DNA from: Liolophura sinensis | Taxonomy: Eukaryota; Mollusca; Polyplacophora; Chitonida; Chitonidae | DNA length: 64,000 nucleotides | Assembly (NCBI RefSeq): GCF_032854445.1 | Contig: NC_088296.1 | Location: forward strand, 14,698,623-14,762,622 | Reading direction: 5' to 3' | Shown here: positions 34,246-46,748 of the stretch, one piece after another | Position numbering within the stretch: position 1 is the stretch's first letter | How the letters are laid out: each line of letters begins with the position of its first letter | Position numbers and translations under genes: made by a program | Notes under the pieces: model-generated | Database searches by the model: none | Told to the model about the DNA's origin: nothing | Seen by the model: only the letters and a program-made list of their open reading frames with translations

Positions 34246-36929
34246 AAGTGAATTCTCTCTCCGTAAAGCTTATACTGGACTGTCAACCTACGTGTATTAC
34301 ACTCTTATATACAGTAGCTTACCAAATGGGCGTGTGTCCACGTAATCCCTGGTGTGTGCACGCACGACGACCCATGTACAGAGGGTCTTTTACCGTGAAG
34401 GAATACTTTTTTAATGACTATCTAAGATCTTTTTCGGTGGGAAGTACTGGGTTTATTTACAATTATTAAGGCCATTTTCAGGACATTGATAATAACTGAT
34501 ATTATCTACGAAAAACCATCAAACTGTGGAGCAAGCAAACTTCCTTTGTGCATGGACACGGTTCATAGACAGAAGGATGTAAGCCATTTTTACAGAGTGT
34601 AAAGATAAGCCTATATGCCCATATCAAAGTGTGTTCTGGTTAGAAGATTGTAACACCAGCTTCCTTAATCGTTCTGCTAGGTGCAGAAGGTTATCTGCGC
34701 AAATCCAACCACATATGTATATCATCAATGCACACATAGGACATACTTCCGTATCATTTTCCAGCGTATCTGCCCGATCACGTGGCTGGTATTTTAAACA
34801 TGCATTATAATTTGATAACCATACAAATGTATAAAAACTATATCAGATTCTCAATCGATTATAGACATAATGTTATAGTGGATATCTTATTTTATCTTCA
34901 TTTAACAAATTTCTTGCATTTGTCCCAATATTTGTCTGATCCATGAGTTGCCCCTGCTGTACGGTAGTTTTGAGTTGTTGTTGGTGGAACAGGCACACTA
35001 ACTGTTGTCTATCATAAGGCAGTGTTCGACTAGTGCCAAACCTACACCGAATAAAAGGAAGCTGGATTGCGGTGAATAAATTTCACACAGTTTGGTGACT
35101 CTTGAAGTGTTGAATTGCTTATTCATAAACAAGAACCTGCACTTCTTTACCACTGTTACCCCATTCCTACACAGCCATGTATAATTCTGATATAGAATAA
35201 ATGATCAAGGATATGATGAAAGAGAATCCAATTCACTAACATGAACGTGGGTATGTACTCACTCATTCTGTGCCGTCTGTCTGTTAGGGGTAGGGTTCTC
35301 TCTACAATAGGTACGTATATCCAGGTAAAATAGTTGACCAACTACAAAGGTGTGTGCATTGAGCCACCATCCGCTCCAGGTAAAATCCAGGTATTTTCCC
35401 TTAGTCAGGTCAGGTACACTGTCCAGTTAACAAAGACACACCTGTACCGTATAACTTGTTCGGAAGCTTGACTGTCTTCCAAACACAGCGGGTGGAAGTA
35501 CAAAGCGATTTACCTGCCAGGTGGTCTAATCAACAGGTATGAACTGCCTGCAGATAACAGGGGTAACAGCTTAATTTTACCCGCGTCTGCTAGCCTTTAG
35601 ATGCGTCGATGTTCTCATAGCTGCGGGGCTCTTGCTGGTTCCGTTTTTTGTTACCCTGGGCAGTTTTCACAACGCGGTGTATCCGGGAATAAGCGAGCGT
35701 TAAGCGAACCGGTTCTATGTAACCGTGATATACGCTATAAGGCTTCAAGACAGCGCGACACACTCAAGCCTGCGCCTGGACTACATGCCTATGAAAAAGA
35801 TATGAATACACGTTGTCCTTGCATTAGACTCCCAGGGCCTCGTGTGTACGCTATACAGCGCACGATTATGTCTAACGCTGTATATAGGTACACATACAGG
35901 TTCTTTCCCTGCACAATAAGTTATGGATCAAGATCGGCACTGGACCGAATACAAACATGTATATGCAAGCTTACGCCCATATGCTTTTGTCGAGCTTCGT
36001 ACACAAGTAAATCTTTTCACAATCACTTCCCCGTTATTTATATATAAGTACGCTGCATAGAGCCTGACTGATGCCATTTATAGACATCCGCTTTACCTAA
36101 CTTATCTAATCGCAAAATCATAAAATAGTCGTATGTGCGGAAGAGTTCAAACAGCGAGATTCCCGAGTTGCCAGCACTGCGTCACAAAGAACTGGAAAAG
36201 TGACACCGCCATGCATTGTTGGTTAACACTTTATCAAATTATGCCATATCTCATCTAAACAAAAAAAAATGCATGCTGTATATTTAAAGTCTAAACAAAG
36301 ACATAAACAAGTGCATTGTCTGCGAGCTGTTAATAAGTTTTTTACAAACATGCTACTTGCTGGGATTTATGCAACTAAATAGTTATTACTTGTATAAACA
36401 CTCTATTTGTAGAATATATCATTTTTCCTTTTTTCCGGTTTTGTTTACTGCTTTTTTAAAGTTTAAATGAGAACATTCCCTCTGCACTGCACACCTGTGG
36501 TTAAAGTTTTCCATGTCGTTTTTGCCTAATAAGCCTGCTCTGAATTACCTATCCTGTTACACGGTAGCAACTATGACGTAACGCGAGATTAGTTTTTGAG
36601 GCGTGAAACTACGAGAAGTGGAACCTCGCCTATTACAGCATGCAGTATGTAGGTTATGGCACATTGATAGTTGTTAACAGAATGTAATAAAATACTATAT
36701 CAGAGAGCCACAGAAACATCGATAGATTGTAAATAAAGTCGGTGTTTTGAGCTAAAGAGTTTACCGACGTTGTTCTTTAATTAGGGCCAGGCTTTTGAAA
36801 TCACCTCCTCAATCTTTAAAAAATACACACCGTCTATTGTGGACTTTCTGAATGTGTTAAAACTGCCTTAAAGCTGGGTCATGAACAAGCTAATGCCAAC
36901 GTAACTTGGAAACTTACCATTAGCCAGTT
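34246..36929. other. No firm gene
   Basis: Mostly unique sequence. The 148-codon plus-strand frame at 35601-36047 is the longest non-repeat frame here, but shows no domain, no codon pattern I trust and no splice support. Confidence 0.4.
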
Positions 36930-36930
36930 C

Positions 36931-37085
36931 TGTACGTGGTAAGACCTGCCAGCAACCCGCAGATGGTCGTGGGTTTCCCCCGGGCTCTGCCCAGTTTCCT
37001 CCCACCGTAATGCTGGCTGCCGTCGTATAAGTGAAATATTCTTGTGTACGGCGCAAAACACCGATCAAATAATCAAATAAAAACA
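36931..37085 (+). mobile_element. SINE-A, 5'-truncated
   Basis: TGTACGTGGTAAGACCTGCC through GGGTTTCCCCCGGGCTCTGC to CACCGATCAAATAATC. Well preserved body. Confidence 0.88.
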
Positions 37086-37333
37086 AAATTAGCCATTTTC
37101 TTAGGTGCCAAATAATAACACAACTTTTACACAGGAGAGTGATCTCGAGGGAGGTAATTCGGTGCTGCCCTATTATAAGTCAGATTCCGTCGTGATATGT
37201 GCTCAAGAACACACTTTATGGCATACTCTGTGGGCTACATAAAATTTTTCCAAATCTTTTCCAAAATGAACCCGTGCATTACCTAAAAGGTTTACAAGAA
37301 CACATTTATCGCAAACTTTGGCGTAGTGCAGAC

Positions 37334-37485
37334 ATTTATTTTTTTATTTGATTGGTTTTGCTCGCCGTACTCAAGAATATTTCACTCATACAAGGGCAAC
37401 CAGCGTTATGGTGGGAGAAACCCACGACCATCCGCACATTGCTGTCAGACTTTCCCACGTATAACAGGAGAGGAAGCCAACCTCC
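37334..37485 (-). mobile_element. SINE-A 3' part
   Basis: On the minus strand: GGCTTCCTCTCCTGTTATAC, GTGGGAAAGTCTGACAGCAA, and a tail at 37334. A deletion removes the TCTGCCCGG block. Confidence 0.85.
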
Positions 37486-37693
37486 TCGGACACGAATGCC
37501 CCTCGTACTGCAGAAAGAAAACCCAAAGGTTTGAGCCAGTGTGAGATCAAGCACTGTACTCGTATGGTAAACGTTGCTAGGGAACAACTGGTTATTCCTT
37601 AAGGAAATAAGCCGTATTCTAAGTGTAAATTGACGGCCAATAGCGTAGTTACATACACACAAGGTCCTATTGAGGTAGAACATCGCCTTATAT

Positions 37694-37985
37694 TTTGTTG
37701 TGGAAGTCGGGCTATCCGGGATCAAACCGAGGTCGAGTCCTACCGAAGACTAAAAATGTTACTTGTTGCTGCCTCGCTTGACGCTCAGCATTTGGGGGTT
37801 GCAACAAAGAAACAGTACAAGTTGGCCCGATGTCAGCATATGATGTGACTGAGTGGGGTGTTATGTCGGGTGTCTTCTGCATGATACTTCAGTGGCGGCA
37901 GTATTTTGGCGACATGGACTCTCCCTGCCACAAGAAGTCACAGTATATGTACACAGACCTAATGGCAGATCATACTGACGCCGGG
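37694..37985 (+). mobile_element. SINE-B, nearly complete
   Basis: Head remnant GGGATCAAACCGAGG near 37718, then TTGTTGCTGCCTCGCTTGAC, GGTGTTATGTCGGGTGTCTT and CCTAATGGCAGATCATAC. A second, inverted head (CCTGGGTTTGATCTCAGGCT, minus strand) follows at 38050-38110, so two insertions meet here. Confidence 0.75.
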
Positions 37986-38625
37986 CCAGCCAGTCCCATC
38001 TGACCTCAGTTTTGAACGCGAAACGAAACAGGTACAAGTACCAAGTCTTTGGTATGACCCGACCTGGGTTTGATCTCAGGCTTCCAGGCGGACGCTCCAT
38101 CAGACGATTTGTATATTGCATCTATATCAGAATGACTGTTGTTGGCCTCCATAGTTTCTCCTCAAACTGGCGCGTACATATTACATTGAGCGTATTCCTC
38201 ATCGCTGCAGGAACACAGTGATTGTTTTCAAATGAAGGAGATGAACACAAACAGAATTATATATCGGTGTTTCCTGGTTTAGTAACATGCAACTATTTAT
38301 GGCCCTTCTAATTACTGTGGATTTTCTTTCTTTTTTTTTTCGTCAAGCAAACTTTGGCGCGTGGTTGTGTTCTTTATTGTGTAGAAATATAGGTCGAAGT
38401 GAACAAAGTAATGAATACCAACAAGGCGTAACTACAACTGAATCTAACAAACAAGAAATTAGTTGAAGAGGAAAATACCACAGAATCTAACCGGACAAAG
38501 ATGTAACAGCAATGCGTTTATTAGGGGGAGACAATTCTTAACATAATTTATGATGTACATGCGCTCTTTGGAAGTTGTCTCCCTTCACTATTGACGCCAC
38601 TGAATGTATTATTGCTTGCAGAAAT

Positions 38626-38765
38626 TCATTTATTTATTTCATTGGTGTTTTACGCCGTATTTCCCTTCTACGACGGAGCCAGCATTATAGTGGGAGGAAA
38701 CTGGACAGAGCCCGGAGTAAACCCACGACCATCTGCAGGTTGCTGCCAGACCTTCCCATCTAAGG
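38626..38765 (-). mobile_element. SINE-A 3' part
   Basis: TTTATTTCATTGGTGTTTTA and CGCCGTATTTCCCTTCTACG on the plus strand, ending where GCAGACCTTCCCATC should lead on to the head. Confidence 0.85.
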
Positions 38766-38817
38766 TTTGCAGAGGTCAGTTACAGAAATATGCATATATC
38801 CATAAAATGTTACAAAA

Positions 38818-38872
38818 TGGTAGTGTAAAGCAGAAATGCTAGTGTAAAGCAGAAATGGTAGTGTAAAACAGG
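38818..38872. repeat. Short tandem repeat, 19-bp unit, 3 copies
   Basis: TAGTGTAAAGCAGAAATGG/C in tandem. Confidence 0.8.
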
Positions 38873-39914
38873 ATAGTAAATATGCACCAATGGATTTGAA
38901 GTTTGTTAGACGCATTGGGTTTATTACACGACAAAATAAAGTAAGTACAGATGGCCAGGGGAAAAACTAGCATTGTTATGTAAGTGTAATTAAGATTTAT
39001 TTATTTATTTTTACAAATTCCCCCTTTCACTACCTGTTTACATATAAACCTGTTGTTAACTTAAAAATTGACGCCTAGCTATATAATGTCTTTACACTAG
39101 CCTTAAGGGAATGTGTATTTCTTCATAAGCTGATCTTCAATTTCAAGACAACTTTATTATGAACACATAAAGAACGATAAAATATATTAAGATGGTGTCA
39201 AATGTTATGCACACTTCGGTGAGCATGTTCAGAAAACAAATTAGTGAAGGAAGCTATGGTTTACTGTAAAGAGAAATGACTCATGTCACCTGCTCAGTTA
39301 AGAACGTGGGAGCCAACTATCTAGGGTCAAGCTGAGTCCAAAAAAAAAAAATAGAAACGGGAAGAAAACAAAAACATAAGCAGTGTGTGGACATATTAAA
39401 ATAAGTACACATTGTATAGAGAATGGTGAGGTCTTAAGTGACTACACGTATTTTAGCTCTCGTCGGAATGTTCCCTCGCCATGTTGCGAATGCCGGTTTA
39501 GCGAAGTATCCCGATCATGCATTTGGGTCATGCGAAACTGATCTCCGGCTGTTCCGGCTGGGTATGTAAGTATCGCTACGAGAAAGAGACACACCGCAAT
39601 TCAATTCCTAGTGCAGCATTCTTAATACTTTTAAATTGGACTTCCTGTTACTTAGTCAATATGTCCCCTTTTGCGATCTTTACGGCCAGAAGGAATAAAA
39701 AGACCACATGAGCAACCTGTTTTCTATACGCTACATGGACGTATTTGTGGTAAAGTTGCACAGGGATCTCATATGCTGCTTTAGGTGTAGGCTGTCGTTT
39801 CTTAGAAGATTATCGATTTTTTTAAATTGATTGATTAATTGATTGATTGATTCAATAGGACTCATGCGTCTACATCGTTCTTTGGGTTGGAGTTACATGT
39901 GCTTATATCACAGA

Positions 39915-40035
39915 AAAGAGCAGTGGAATTCTTTCCTGCAACAAGGAGGCACATTACATGCACTCTAAGGACTCCTTCGTTGTCACACGACTGACAAATT
40001 AAGTACGACGTTAAACCACAAGCCCTCATTCGCTC
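39915..40035 (+). mobile_element. SINE-B 3' fragment
   Basis: TTTCCTGCAACAAGGAGGCA, CTCCTTCGTTGTCACACGAC and GTACGACGTTAAACCACAAG. Confidence 0.78.
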
Positions 40036-40258
40036 TCTTACTTAAGCCTACGACTACATGTAAATATTCCCGAAGCGTCTAAAACATGCAGCTTTACTTA
40101 TTTCATTGGGATTTAACGTCATATTGAATACATTTTCACCTATTCCATGTGGGTCAGATTAGAGAGTGAAGAAAAAAAATGCTGAGCTCAAAGTAAACCA
40201 CTGAACTTCTCACATCTCATGCAGAGATATCTACGCCATTCTGGTAGAGGTGTAGTCT

Positions 40259-40953
40259 CATTTCGCCTACTTCTTTTGTTTGAAATTAGAAATTGGAGGT
40301 AGGCGAAATGATAATCCCCAAGGTGTGAAGATAACCATTTAATGGGATTAAAACTCCAGGGTGTAATCCGATTAAACCTCAGGGACCGTGTGGACAAAAG
40401 AATGACCCAAAGATGGACGCATAGATCATAGTAAAAAAAAATATTGTTAGGAATGTAATACATAAGAGTGGTAAATAGATAAGTGATAAATGATGACAGT
40501 TAAAAATTACAAGTGTAGCAAGAACGATGCTTTGTCGGCAAATTCCACCAATGTCAGTTGTTCTCCCTGCAACTGTTCTTTCAATCTTTGTAACTTCTCG
40601 TCCAGAGTCCGATAAGAGTTACCCCACCTCTCGTAGTTGGTATGAATTCAAGTTGTGCTTGCACTGCTGCCATGATGTTACTTAATGATTGTCTCGACGT
40701 CTGCGATCGTATTTATTGTGATAAGTGAGTAAAGTTCTGCCAGTGTCACTCTGATGCAAACGGTATTCACCATCAAGACTTCAGTGAGCATTGCGCTTCT
40801 ACTAAGTTCACTCAGCCGATGAGTGAGAGACGCTCAGTAGGAACCCATTAGGGGGTGTGCCCCCAACCATCTACAGGATGCCTGTCCGAAAAATCTGAAG
40901 TAGGCGAAATGAGACTCATAAAGGTGTGAAAGTAGGCGAAATGAGGCTAAACC
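40259..40953. mobile_element. Non-autonomous DNA transposon, 695 bp
   Basis: Bounded by a perfect 8-bp direct repeat CTGGTAGA (40251-40258 and 40954-40961), as expected of a target-site duplication. Terminal inverted repeats of 22 bp match at about 20 positions; their core is CTCATTTCGCCTAC on the left and its complement on the right. The core recurs inside next to AAGGTGTGAA (near 40296 and 40899), giving nested subterminal repeats. No transposase frame. An 8-bp duplication fits hAT-like superfamilies, but the ends are not a classical hAT start, so the superfamily is left open. Confidence 0.8.
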
Positions 40954-41184
40954 CTGGTAGAAGGTAATAGTTGAAGTTTGCGCTAGAACAGCTTTTGTCG
41001 CAAAATGCATAGACTTCTACAAACTGCCTTTCTCAGGCCGGGATTGAACTCACACCTTGATTTAGTGTCCTAAAGATTGAGAGATTCAAGCACGGACCCA
41101 AGTATTCAATTTAAATATATAAGGCGAAATAAGCGCTTTATATCTGTAATGAATGTTTGTGTGGTAGGCAGGAAGACTCAAATA

Positions 41185-41425
41185 TTTATTTACGTATTTG
41201 TTTCTTTGTTTATTTACTTATTTGATGTTAGTTTTACGATCAACTGGAGAATATTTCATTTATACCACGGCAGTCAGCGTTGAAGTGGTGTGAGGAAGCC
41301 GGGCAGAGTCTGGGGTAAACCCACGACGATCCCCAAGCTGCTGGTCACACCTTCCCATGTACGACCGGGAAGGAAGCCGGCGTGAGCTGGACTTGAACTC
41401 ACAACGATCGCATTGGTCTTGGCCA
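41185..41425 (-). mobile_element. SINE-A, nearly full length, diverged
   Basis: On the minus strand, GAGTTCAAGTCCAGCTCACG, CCGGCTTCCTTCCCGGTCG, GTGGGTTTACCCCAGACTCT and a tail at 41185. Confidence 0.82.
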
Positions 41426-42949
41426 TTGTGGGGCTACTCGGTAACCTCCAGACCAAACTGTATTATACACGTCAGAAAATAACGTAATAATTTGGATTTA
41501 AAGGGAAAACTATGAATTTAAGATCTATTACGAATTTTCTTATGGCACAGAAATTTCTTCAAATTTTATTCATGATAATAAGAAATGCTAATCGCACGTA
41601 CAGTATATTACAACATGTAAGTGTGCGCTAAACATAACACTTCTCGTCAAAATTCATTACTTCGTAACATTCTGCACGTTAATCCACTCTGGAGTTTAAT
41701 CCAGGATTAACCAACATCCCCGAGCTTCGTTACGCTCCAGTGCCCCATAGAAAATTTGCATACTTTCATCTAACATGACACACTGGCTAGGGGCAAGTAA
41801 AACATTCCGGATTGTCACGCTTCGACGAATCTAATTTATTCATCCCCGAATTAAATTTCTCGTTGTCTGTCCATACTGGTCCAGGTGTTTGTGAGTGTCA
41901 GATGAACGCGCACTGAAATCAACACAGAAGACAGGCAGATATCGACATGTCCACGCTGTGACGTTAGCCCGTTCATCGTGGATGGCACATGCACATACGT
42001 CCGCTTCAAACTGACAAAGCGCTTGAGAAGTCACAATCAGGTAAGGCGTATTTCAGTATTTTTGCATGTACACAGGCGGTAGCTAAAAGTTACCTAACTA
42101 ACCTTATAAACTCGTTTTACCTAACGTGTTTGACGTATCATGGCGCCTGTCTGTACGCAGCCCGAACAAAAGCGCACGGAGTTTGTTTACTGTTATGCGA
42201 ACTTTGACCTGTGTCCTCATCTCATTAGGCCAACGTGATTTCACTGAAAATCTGTTAACAGTCATTTTGCTCAAACCTGATAAACTAAATAATTTCCTGG
42301 CCGTGGGACACGCCATGTTAGAGAAACCGAACATGCGAGGCGGTGTCACTCGTATGTCTCACGCTCAAATGGCTAAGAGGCAAAACAATATCCCCTTGAC
42401 GTCAGCGAATGTGTACCCAGATCTGACGGCATCAAACTGATACCATAAAGGCGCTTTCGATTTTGTCCATGTGTGCGATTTGCTTACTTTCAAAAATAAC
42501 ATCACCAAATAAAAAGGTATGCTTTTAAAACTTTATGTAAGATGCTTTATCTAACTCCTTATACATTTGGTCTAGTGCTATCTGTTCCTTGAACAAGACA
42601 CTTCATCTTGATTAGCATTTATTTTTATTAACACTTCTGCGTTTCCCCGCATAGCACTGGAAGGACACTTACACGCTGGGAGTCTACGTAAAATTGTAAG
42701 ATTAAACTTAATTGTAATGTAAATATAGATTATTAATTAGCTTATGTTTTGAAATAATACATAAAACGTTAATTTATAATTATCCGTATATATACGGTAT
42801 TAAAAAGAAACAAAAACAAAGTTCTTTCTATAAATGTTTATGTGTTACATGTTGAAAATCTGATCTAACCTGTGAATTACTTTTCAATACTTCCGTAATT
42901 TGACGTAGAGCGATGCTACGGAGCAAAGGGACCCGGCTCTGTCGTCGTA
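41426..42949. other. No firm gene; one weak short frame
   Basis: A plus-strand frame at 42126-42440 (104 codons, or from the inner Met near 42195) ends about 70 bases before an AATAAA at 42509. It has no recognisable domain and no convincing signal peptide, and could be chance or the last exon of an unknown gene. Confidence 0.25.
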
Positions 42950-43191
42950 GACTCAATAGATGAATCTGCTTATTTTAACACTAAGTCTGTTGCCTGAGTG
43001 ATTCTAGAATGTTTTCTGCTGTTAAAACTTAACTCTGTGTCATATTCAACGTAATATACTGTCAGACTAATATAATCTTTATGTGTGTTGCATTTTACAG
43101 AATAATGTGTCGCTATAGTAGAATGCATTCTATTATACGTTTATATTCTACAGTCAGTTTTTGTTAAAATTAACAGATGAATTTTAGAGTG
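42950..43191. mobile_element. Tc1/mariner-like MITE, copy 3
   Basis: TA on both sides (42948-42949, 43192-43193). Ends GACTCAATAGATGAATC and GATGAATTTTAGAGTG. The TTAAAATTAACAG block near the right end matches the other two copies. It lies 46 bp left of the 32-bp array. Confidence 0.72.
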
Positions 43192-43237
43192 TAACGTCGC
43201 ATTTCGAAACCTGCGTATTGCTACCGATTGCATATGC

Positions 43238-43525
43238 GTGGATGTGAATCGTGTGTCATCGCCTATATCGTGGATGTGAATCGTGTGTCATCGCCTATAT
43301 CGTGGATGTGAATCGTGTGTCATCGCCTATATCGTGGATGTGAATCGTGTGTCATCGCCTATATCGTGGATGTGAATCGTGTGTCATCGCCTATATCGTG
43401 GATGTGAATCGTGTGTCATCGCCTATATCGTGGATGTGAATCGTGTGTCATCGCCTATATCGTGGATGTGAATCGTGTGTCATCGCCTATATCGTGGATG
43501 TGAATCGTGTGTCATCGCCTATATC
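43238..43525. repeat. Perfect minisatellite, 9 x 32 bp
   Basis: Nine identical head-to-tail units, starting GTGGATGTGAATCGTG and ending CATCGCCTATATC, spanning exactly 288 bases with no mismatch seen. There are no spacers, so it is not a CRISPR array. Complete identity points to recent expansion or to assembly collapse or expansion. Confidence 0.95.
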
Positions 43526-45267
43526 AGGCGGTGAGATTAAATCGGCTTACCGCTGTATATATTCTTAAAATTTCACACGTACAAAAGATGTTAAATATTT
43601 CAGATCCGCAATCTACCTATATATCCAACCGACCACCTTGAAGCTAAAGTGGTAAAGAAATGTAATCGTGATTACATTGTGCTATATCAGTATGTATCAA
43701 TATTATATTGGGTATATTAAAAACGTATAAATTTTCAACATTCCGTGTGTCTGTAGGATACAATGCAGGCACAGTTTTAAAGAAACTTAATCTTGACTTG
43801 TTATTAGATCGATATCACATCAATTCTAAATTTTTGACATGTTTTAGACATTAAGACTCGTTTTTTACTCAAACGTCGTGCTGGCTTGATTTGTCAAGTA
43901 AATGAATTAATACTCATCGAAGTTTTTCTTTTTCAACAGCGGCGTTGTTAGCTTCGTGCAACAACACCTCTGCGTTTGTTCTTGAAATGGATCACATTTG
44001 ACATCTACGCAAAACTCGCGCTGATTAAAAGTGGTTTCTTGTGTTCAGCTGTCCTAGTCCAGCTGCTGTCTATTTGGGTTTCACAGTTCAAGCACGATCT
44101 TGTATAGTTTATATTTAACAAGGAGTGATGTTAACTTGCTGTTTTATTGCAGATGCAAACATTTACCGGATTTACCCCAAACGCTAAATGATGAACCTGT
44201 TTTTTTTCTCTTTACGGTTCAGTGTTATTTTGGCATTTATACCAGACGAGATATTACCACTCTAAGCTTCACTGGCCTATATGTACAGCACTGTGTATAT
44301 ATGTGAATATTCATACATGCAAATTAAATGATGTTTAACACGTTGATCCTTCACGATTGGTTTGATATACATTATATGCATTCTCACTGAACTACATCCA
44401 CACAGGTGTTTTAAACAACTTTTTTCAAACACATAACATGTCTTTATAGCTTCTGGATAGTCGTTATTAAACCCACAACCCAGGAATTTTAGCCAAATCG
44501 TTTTAAGAAAATCTGGACAGTTTGCACGGTGACGCAAATTGTGTGTCTACAGTGCATTAACTTGTAGATTGGATTTCAGCATGGTGTAGCATTTACCTGT
44601 CCCGCGCACATCTATATATAGAGGACCCATCATCGTTTGTATTTTTCTTCTGAACCAGTTATGGCCGTTGATGTTACTGTTACTGTTAGCCAAATTGCCC
44701 ATTGATCCTTGATGAAATCGTGCCGACTGTGACCCATGTATAGTGCAATTGGAGGATTTACTCTGTGGGTATTACGCAGAGATTTGAGCTCGGATCTCCT
44801 GATCCGAAATCCAGGACTTTAACAGCTGTGGTAAGGATATTGCAACCTATGGTAGCACTGAACAGCTGTGCACGTTGCTACAAATGGTCACGTGGAATCA
44901 TTTCTTTATGGATGGGGCCCAGATGCCGAACACTTCCCGATGCCGATCTTATTCGCGCGAGGCCAGAGCACTTGTCTGTGACAAATGATCCTGTTTTGAA
45001 TAGACAAGCGCAGTATGTCCGAAATAGTGTTTTAACTGAGGCAGCACTTTAAGATATGTCGGTAATGGGACAGACGTCTTACACACCAAATAAACAAAAA
45101 GATATAGTACCCAAATTAACATCGCTGTGTGTGGCAATCCAAAGCGTAATTAAAACCTGTAATTGTTGCCAACAATACCAGTCATGAATTCGGTATCTGT
45201 TATATAAATATCACTAAAGTCATTAAAAATAATGGATGTAGAGATAGATAATCGAGTAATTATCAAA
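43526..45267. other. No gene recognised
   Basis: A minus-strand donor (GGGACAG|GTAAATGC near 44598) after an open 58-base stretch from an acceptor-like site near 44656 is possible as a small exon, but two frames are open and nothing identifies it. Confidence 0.3.
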
Positions 45268-45269
45268 TT

Positions 45270-45424
45270 ACTGGTGGGAAGGCCCTATCAGCATCCTGTG
45301 GGTGGTCGTGGGTTTCCCCAGGTCTCTGCCCGGTTTCCTCCCACCATAATTCTGGTCGCCGTCGTGTAAGTAAAATATTCTTGTCTGCGTTGTAAAACAC
45401 CAATCAAATAAATAAATAAAAAAT
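45270..45424 (+). mobile_element. SINE-A, 5'-truncated
   Basis: CTGGTGGGAAGGCCCTATCA, GGGTTTCCCCAGGTCTCTGC and CACCAATCAAATAAATAAAT. Confidence 0.87.
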
Positions 45425-46695
45425 CAAATTACTGACCATAAAAAAACACCCCTAAATATTAATATTTATAAGCCATTAAAAGCCTTTTAGCGCATATATT
45501 TCCCTTTCCTAATGTTTCACTTTCTGTTATGTTTTTTCCTCTTGGGGCATTTATGTACAAAGGCGATCAGGTTTAAGCACCGATATAGCGGCATCACGTA
45601 TATTTACATATTTGTCGTACATCTTCGTTGTAACATTCCACATGCACCACTTATGCTACATATGTACATGTTAAATGACACTCAAGAAAGATTAGCAATG
45701 ACCTGGTTTGCATCGTAAACTAAACTTGAGTAAACATCACGTCATGAATAGTTGGGGTTTAACCTCGTACTTAGCAATTTTTGCAGTCATTGCGTTGTTG
45801 ATGCGTTGTTGTGTTTTGAACATCAGTGATAAGCGAATGTCTTCCACTGACGTATCCCTCACTTAACTTGTACATTTCGTGCAGCTAAATAATATATCGT
45901 TACAACATTTCATCTGCGATTTAGCTGTGCGTGAAAGCTCTCGTCATTTAGCGTATAAGGTACATAGATAATGGGGCATGTGAAACTAACGGATAACCTC
46001 GAACCGGTTTAATATGGGGCTGGATTCACCGCTGCTATTGGGTGTATACGCTCAGTTAGTATGACCATGTACGTTCATGTGTGTACAGATAAGAATATTC
46101 GTGCCTTACCGCCGTGAGGTAGTGGTAAGATATCTATCATTTAAACCGAGTGGCTATGACAGAGACTGGGGTCTCAACGTTTTAGGCCTGCACGCAAGCA
46201 CGGTAACGCATGTAGAGATAACAGGTCAGGGAATTAGATTGTGGCAAATTTGTACAAGTACGACGACAAAAAAAAAAAAGTTAAAAAAAAAGGACCTCGT
46301 GCTGTTTATATATGTTCACGCACATTTTATTATCTTTACAGGTTTTCCGCTTGTGACAGTAAATTGTGACGTGGGACGGAGCACACCCTCTTCTGAGTTG
46401 GACGGATATTCGAGGAAGATAGCGGGATTACTCCACCCTTACAAACCAACGCATGTTTGATTTTCGCCTGCCTGACACGTTCGACCTGGAGTCAAAGGTC
46501 GAAGGACGCCACTGCTAGTGTTTCAGCGACAGAAGCTCCATACGCGCTTTAACTAAACAGTTTACATGCCACTGATGTGTCCGGCAGTATATGGAATTTA
46601 CACCGAGCCTCCGCGGGAAAACAAACCGTAATTACCCACGCCACCTTCTGGATTTCTCGTGATATCTCGAGTCTATCAAATTAAACGGGATTTAC

Positions 46696-46748
46696 CTGTG
46701 GTATCACCTGAAGATGTCAGCACCTTTCCCAATAGGTAAGTGGCTTTG
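46696..46748 (-). CDS. Possible second exon of the signal-anchor candidate
   Basis: 53 bases (1 + 17 codons + 1) between acceptor ATTCTCCTACAG and donor GTAAATCCCG on the minus strand. It reads KATYLLGKVLTSSGDTT and takes a phase 2 join, which is what the 48553 donor supplies. A plus-strand donor (CCAATAG|GTAAGTGG) overlaps the same place, so the strand is not certain. Confidence 0.25.

Noticed and set aside
35601-36047. 148-codon plus-strand frame, Cys-rich.
   Set aside because: Irregular composition, no cysteine pattern of a known domain, no signal peptide and no splice sites of note; length alone is not enough in 64 kb.
43238-43525. CRISPR array.
   Set aside because: The 32-bp units are directly adjacent with no spacers, and the window is eukaryotic with introns.
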